Shown here: positions 14,491 through 16,659 of the stretch, piece by piece
Numbering within the stretch: the first letter of the stretch is position 1
How the letters are laid out: each line of letters begins with the position of its first letter
NCBI GenBank assembly: GCA_900553865.1
Contig: USFC01000029.1
Span: 1-16,659, forward strand
Source: an uncultured Clostridium sp.
GTDB lineage: Bacteria > Bacillota > Clostridia > TANB77 > CAG-508
Direction of reading: 5' to 3'
DNA length: 16,659 nucleotides
Made by a program: the position numbers and the translations under genes
The notes under the pieces: generated by a model
Database searches by the model: none
Seen by the model: only the letters and a program-made list of their open reading frames with translations
What the model was told of the DNA's origin: nothing

Positions 14491-14501
14491 CACCTCGACC
14501 A
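14491..14501 (+). repeat. attR: second copy of the tRNA-Pro 3' end
   Basis: CACCTCGACCA is identical to the last 11 bases of tRNA-Pro. Just upstream GAGGTGT (14476-14482) pairs with ACACCTC (14490-14496) around 7 bases, giving a dyad of the sort expected for the two core-binding sites of a tyrosine integrase with a 7-base overlap. The rest of the tRNA is absent, so this is not a second tRNA gene. Confidence 0.7.
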
Positions 14502-14560
14502 GAAAATGTAAAATCTGTAGGAAACTACAGAAGTACGAAAATTATATCAAAAGTACATAA

Positions 14561-14600
14561 AATACGTTATTTCAATAGATTGAGATAACGTATTTTTTCC
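14561..14600 (+). terminator. Rho-independent terminator right of the island
   Basis: A 14-bp stem, AATACGTTATTTCA at 14561-14574 with TGAGATAACGTATT at 14581-14594 (one G-U pair), has a 6-base loop and is followed by TTTT. It would end plus-strand transcription leaving the island. A smaller CTGTAG-GAAA-CTACAG hairpin lies just before it at 14514-14529. Confidence 0.7.
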
Positions 14601-14640
14601 GTCTAAGGTCTTTTAAAATCCTTCTACATCATCAAATTTT

Positions 14641-14762
14641 GTTCTAGAAAAATTTTCTAGAACAGAAATCTAAATAAAAAATTTCAAAAATAAAATTTAT
14701 CGAAGAATAAAATTCAGTCATATCAAGTGTTTTAAGATTGTTTTCTAGAACTTTTCTAGAAC
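14641..14762. repeat. TTTTCTAGAAC repeats upstream of the second rep-like gene
   Basis: The 11-mer TTTTCTAGAAC occurs three times directly (14653-14663, 14741-14751, 14752-14762) and once inverted (14641-14651). The first pair forms a perfect palindrome around a single A, and the last two abut in tandem. They end 35 bases before the RepA_N-like start, the usual place for initiator-binding iterons or an autoregulatory operator. The interval 14502-14797 contains no gene besides this and the terminator. Confidence 0.6.
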
Positions 14763-14797
14763 AATTTAGATTTAAGTTAGATGAAAGGAGGGCTATA

Positions 14798-15277
14798 ATG
14801 TATGAATTCACCCCGTTTAAGAAAACAGATAAACTTTCATTTGAAAGTTTTATACAATTTCCAAGAGAATTATTAGATCGAGAAGAATATAAAATTCTAT
14901 CACCTAATGCCATGTTACTATATTCTATTTTAACCGATAGGTTGGAATTATCATTTAAACAAATAGAAAGTAACAAAAAAATACAATTCTATGATGCATT
15001 AGGAATAATTTCAATTTTATTATTTATTATTGGATGGATATTATATTCAAATTTAGGAATTATTATAGCATTAATATTTGAAATAATTGCATTAATATTA
15101 GCTATTATTTCTAGCAAGAAAGAAAAAAATATTTTTTCCACTATAGGTATCGTTGCTTCTACTATTTTAACTGTCATAATGATAATCTTGCTAATATCTA
15201 GTGGTATATTTAATAACGTAGGAGATGATGCATTAATAAACAAATCATTACAAATCCAACAAAATTCAATGATGTAA
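14798..15277 (+). CDS. Chimeric protein: truncated RepA_N N-terminus joined to a small membrane protein
   Basis: The start is the ATG at 14798 (159 residues), with AAAGGAGGG 5 bases upstream. Residues 1-49 match the beginning of RepA_N proteins and align with the first island's rep-like gene. FESFIQFPRELL corresponds to ENSFFQVPKELF, and the stretch up to LLYSILTDRLELSFKQ corresponds to VLYGLLLDRLSLSIKN. After this the rep similarity stops. Residues about 55-150 form about three hydrophobic helices, including LGIISILLFIIGWILY and IFSTIGIVASTILTV, resembling DUF4190-type small membrane proteins. No frameshift is needed, so a deletion appears to have fused the two in frame. It probably no longer acts as an initiator. 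Whether the fusion is expressed cannot be told; its ribosome site is good. It supports a second, decayed element here. Confidence 0.65.
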   Translation: MYEFTPFKKTDKLSFESFIQFPRELLDREEYKILSPNAMLLYSILTDRLELSFKQIESNKKIQFYDALGIISILLFIIGWILYSNLGIIIALIFEIIALILAIISSKKEKNIFSTIGIVASTILTVIMIILLISSGIFNNVGDDALINKSLQIQQNSMM

Positions 15278-15400
15278 TTCAATGATTTTTCATAACTTAA
15301 TCGGTTTAATTATTTTAATTGCTAATTATGCATTAAGTCATTATTTTTTTAAAAGATTATATTAAAAGTATTTTAAATTAATATAATTATAGTTAAGAAG

Positions 15401-15443
15401 ATAATAGCTAAAACTAATAATAATTACTAGTTTTAGCTATTAT
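15401..15443. terminator. Bidirectional-type hairpin between convergent genes
   Basis: A perfect 15-bp stem, ATAATAGCTAAAACT at 15401-15415 with its complement at 15429-15443, encloses 13 bases. It lies between the ends of two convergent genes (15277 and 15493). T tracts on either side are weak, so termination strength is uncertain. Nothing else is seen in 15278-15492. Confidence 0.55.
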
Positions 15444-15492
15444 GAAATAATAATAACTTTTATTAATATTGTAATCTATAAAGCTTTAAAAA

Positions 15493-16656
15493 TTAACTCA
15501 GTATTTTTTCTACTACTTGTAAGTTTATGTTTAAATTATACCATTTTTCATATATACTATTTGTAATCTTATTTGGTATTCCGAAAGCTGTTGCATAAGC
15601 TAAATATTTATCCCAAATAATAACTGATTTTAAATCTCTATTCCTGATTAAACTATAATCATTTATATAATTTTTCAATTCTACAAGCTTTAATTGTTCT
15701 TCCTTTCCTTCTTTAGTTAAGATGATACCTTGACTATGATATGCTATATAAATATTTAGACAAATTGCAAGTAATGTAAACATAAAAAATATAATATGAT
15801 ATTTAGCAACATTTATAGAAGTACTTATTATTATAAATACCGTTAATATAAGTAGAAATACTATTCTTATATCTATTACCGTTCGCCTTTTATTATTAGT
15901 TATAATTTCTTCTCTTATAGTCTTTTTGCCAATATTACTTTTTATATAATAAAAAGTAATAAGAAGACTTAATATAAAAAAGATTTTTTTCATTGAACTT
16001 GAATTATTCAAAAGTATTTGTGGCATATTTATGCTAATTAAAATAGTACAAAGTCCAATAGCTTTATTTAAAAATGTAAGTTCCTTAGAAAAAATATTCA
16101 TAGAATAAATTTTCTCTAATAAACAATTTTTAATTAAACTCATTTTTTGAGTAAACTGTATTGTTGATTTATTTGAATTAGCAAAAGTATTATTTATATC
16201 ACTAAATTTTATAGTTTTATTTTTAAATAGAAGATTTACAATGCTTTGCTCATATATTTCAAGATTATCATAAGATACTAGTTCTAATGTATCATTATTT
16301 ATAATATTGATGTTTCCTCTAATATTTAATTCTACAATAGTAGTCATTATTAATTCCTTTAATCCAATTTTCCCATCAATGATAGCTTCAGCTAAGATTG
16401 GAGAAATTAACTTTGATGTATCTCTTCGATAATCAGTAGTCTTTTTTTGGTTATTAATAATTAATGATAATATTAATAATATTACAGAAATAGTTATTAT
16501 TATCACTAAAATATATATTCTTTCATTAATATAGTCATACTCTTCAGTTTCCTTTAAGATATTAGGATTAACATAATCAGAATTTATTGTGTTACTAAGA
16601 TATTTATTCATATTAAATAATATATTCATATCATCACTGTTGTTTATATTATTCAT
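15493..16656 (-). CDS. DUF2207-like membrane protein, probably partial at its N-terminus
   Basis: At least 387 residues are encoded and the frame is still open at the window edge, so the ATG at 16656 may be internal. One hydrophobic helix is at about residues 46-66 and two to four more lie at about 200-310. The C-terminal part contains KNYINDYSLIRNRD and IWDKYLAYATAFGIPNKI. This is the typical end of DUF2207 (YciQ-like) membrane proteins, which show DYS, then W-x-x-YL-x-YA-x-A-x-G. Complete DUF2207 proteins start with a signal peptide and an extracytoplasmic domain of roughly 200 residues, which would lie beyond the window. The function of the family is unknown. The gene is convergent with the chimeric rep gene. 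It could be chromosomal or belong to a second element. Confidence 0.75.
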   Translation of the reverse strand: MNNINNSDDMNILFNMNKYLSNTINSDYVNPNILKETEEYDYINERIYILVIIITISVILLILSLIINNQKKTTDYRRDTSKLISPILAEAIIDGKIGLKELIMTTIVELNIRGNINIINNDTLELVSYDNLEIYEQSIVNLLFKNKTIKFSDINNTFANSNKSTIQFTQKMSLIKNCLLEKIYSMNIFSKELTFLNKAIGLCTILISINMPQILLNNSSSMKKIFFILSLLITFYYIKSNIGKKTIREEIITNNKRRTVIDIRIVFLLILTVFIIISTSINVAKYHIIFFMFTLLAICLNIYIAYHSQGIILTKEGKEEQLKLVELKNYINDYSLIRNRDLKSVIIWDKYLAYATAFGIPNKITNSIYEKWYNLNINLQVVEKILS

Positions 16657-16659
16657 ATT

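Larger units (their letters stand above)
5794..14501. mobile_element. Integrative genomic island in tRNA-Pro carrying a DpnII restriction-modification operon
   Basis: The island is defined by the 11-bp repeat at both ends, by the tyrosine integrase beside the right end, and by rep-like and tnpV genes inside. The cargo is the DpnII operon with three unknown membrane proteins. No relaxase, coupling ATPase, type IV secretion gene or phage structural gene is present. It is therefore not a self-transmissible conjugative element or a complete prophage. A small mobilisable element or a satellite fits better. The integrase sits at the end away from the tRNA, which is less common than tRNA-proximal placement. 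Confidence 0.72.

Noticed and set aside
14476..14501. A second tRNA gene at the right boundary
   Set aside because: Only the last 11 bases of tRNA-Pro and a short acceptor-like dyad are present; the D, anticodon and T arms are missing.
5794..14501. Complete prophage or conjugative element
   Set aside because: No terminase, capsid, portal, tail, relaxase, coupling protein or type IV secretion genes are found.
14644..15282. Minus-strand frames opposite the chimeric rep/membrane gene
   Set aside because: They lack ribosome sites and family features, while the plus-strand frame has a strong ribosome site and RepA_N similarity.

Overview
The window is a low-GC, strongly AT-rich stretch typical of the Bacillota. 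A gut-type member of the Clostridia is the best guess, from the protein families present (YraN, DprA and ComM in one cluster, RepA_N-type initiators, TnpV) and the heavy use of A/T-ending codons. No 16S or other taxonomic marker is present, so the genus cannot be called.

Left flank, 1 to about 5793, is ordinary chromosome read on the minus strand. It holds a copper-export operon (copZ then copA) behind a strong promoter with a CsoR-like dyad in its spacer. Next comes a comM/yifB-dprA-yraN cluster that handles incoming or recombining DNA. comM is interrupted by two single-base insertions that occur in the same sequence context. The flank ends in a tRNA-Pro(UGG) gene.

A genomic island of about 8.7 kb, 5794 to 14501, is inserted at the 3' end of that tRNA. 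It is bounded by an 11-bp direct repeat of the tRNA end. From left to right it carries: a terminator and short iteron-like repeats; a short RepA_N-type protein; a TnpV-family protein; a GC-richer structured non-coding segment that could be an oriT; a small unknown protein; two minus-strand membrane proteins of unknown function; a complete DpnII-type GATC restriction-modification operon (dpnM, dpnA, dpnB) led by a membrane-anchored, helix-rich protein of unknown function; a large palindrome; and a tyrosine integrase on the plus strand next to the right end. Degenerate TTCCGYAAAA motifs lie near both island ends and are candidate integrase or excisionase sites. Only rep-like, tnpV and integrase functions are encoded for mobility, so the element looks like a small integrative element that would depend on a helper for transfer, if it moves at all.

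Right flank, 14502 to 16659, starts with a terminator and a second RepA_N-type reading frame behind tandem 11-bp repeats. This second frame is cut after about 50 residues and continues as an unrelated membrane protein, which suggests the remnant of a second element in the same site. The last gene is a DUF2207-like membrane protein that runs off the window.

The strongest observations are these: the tRNA-Pro island with its matching end motifs; the DpnII operon physically linked to three uncharacterised membrane proteins; a complete lack of GATC, the DpnII site, in the 5.7 kb of chromosome beside it; the twin insertions in comM; and the chimeric second rep gene. DpnA-type methylases protect transforming single-stranded DNA in pneumococcus, so their presence beside a chromosomal dprA/comM cluster is suggestive, although natural transformation is not shown here.
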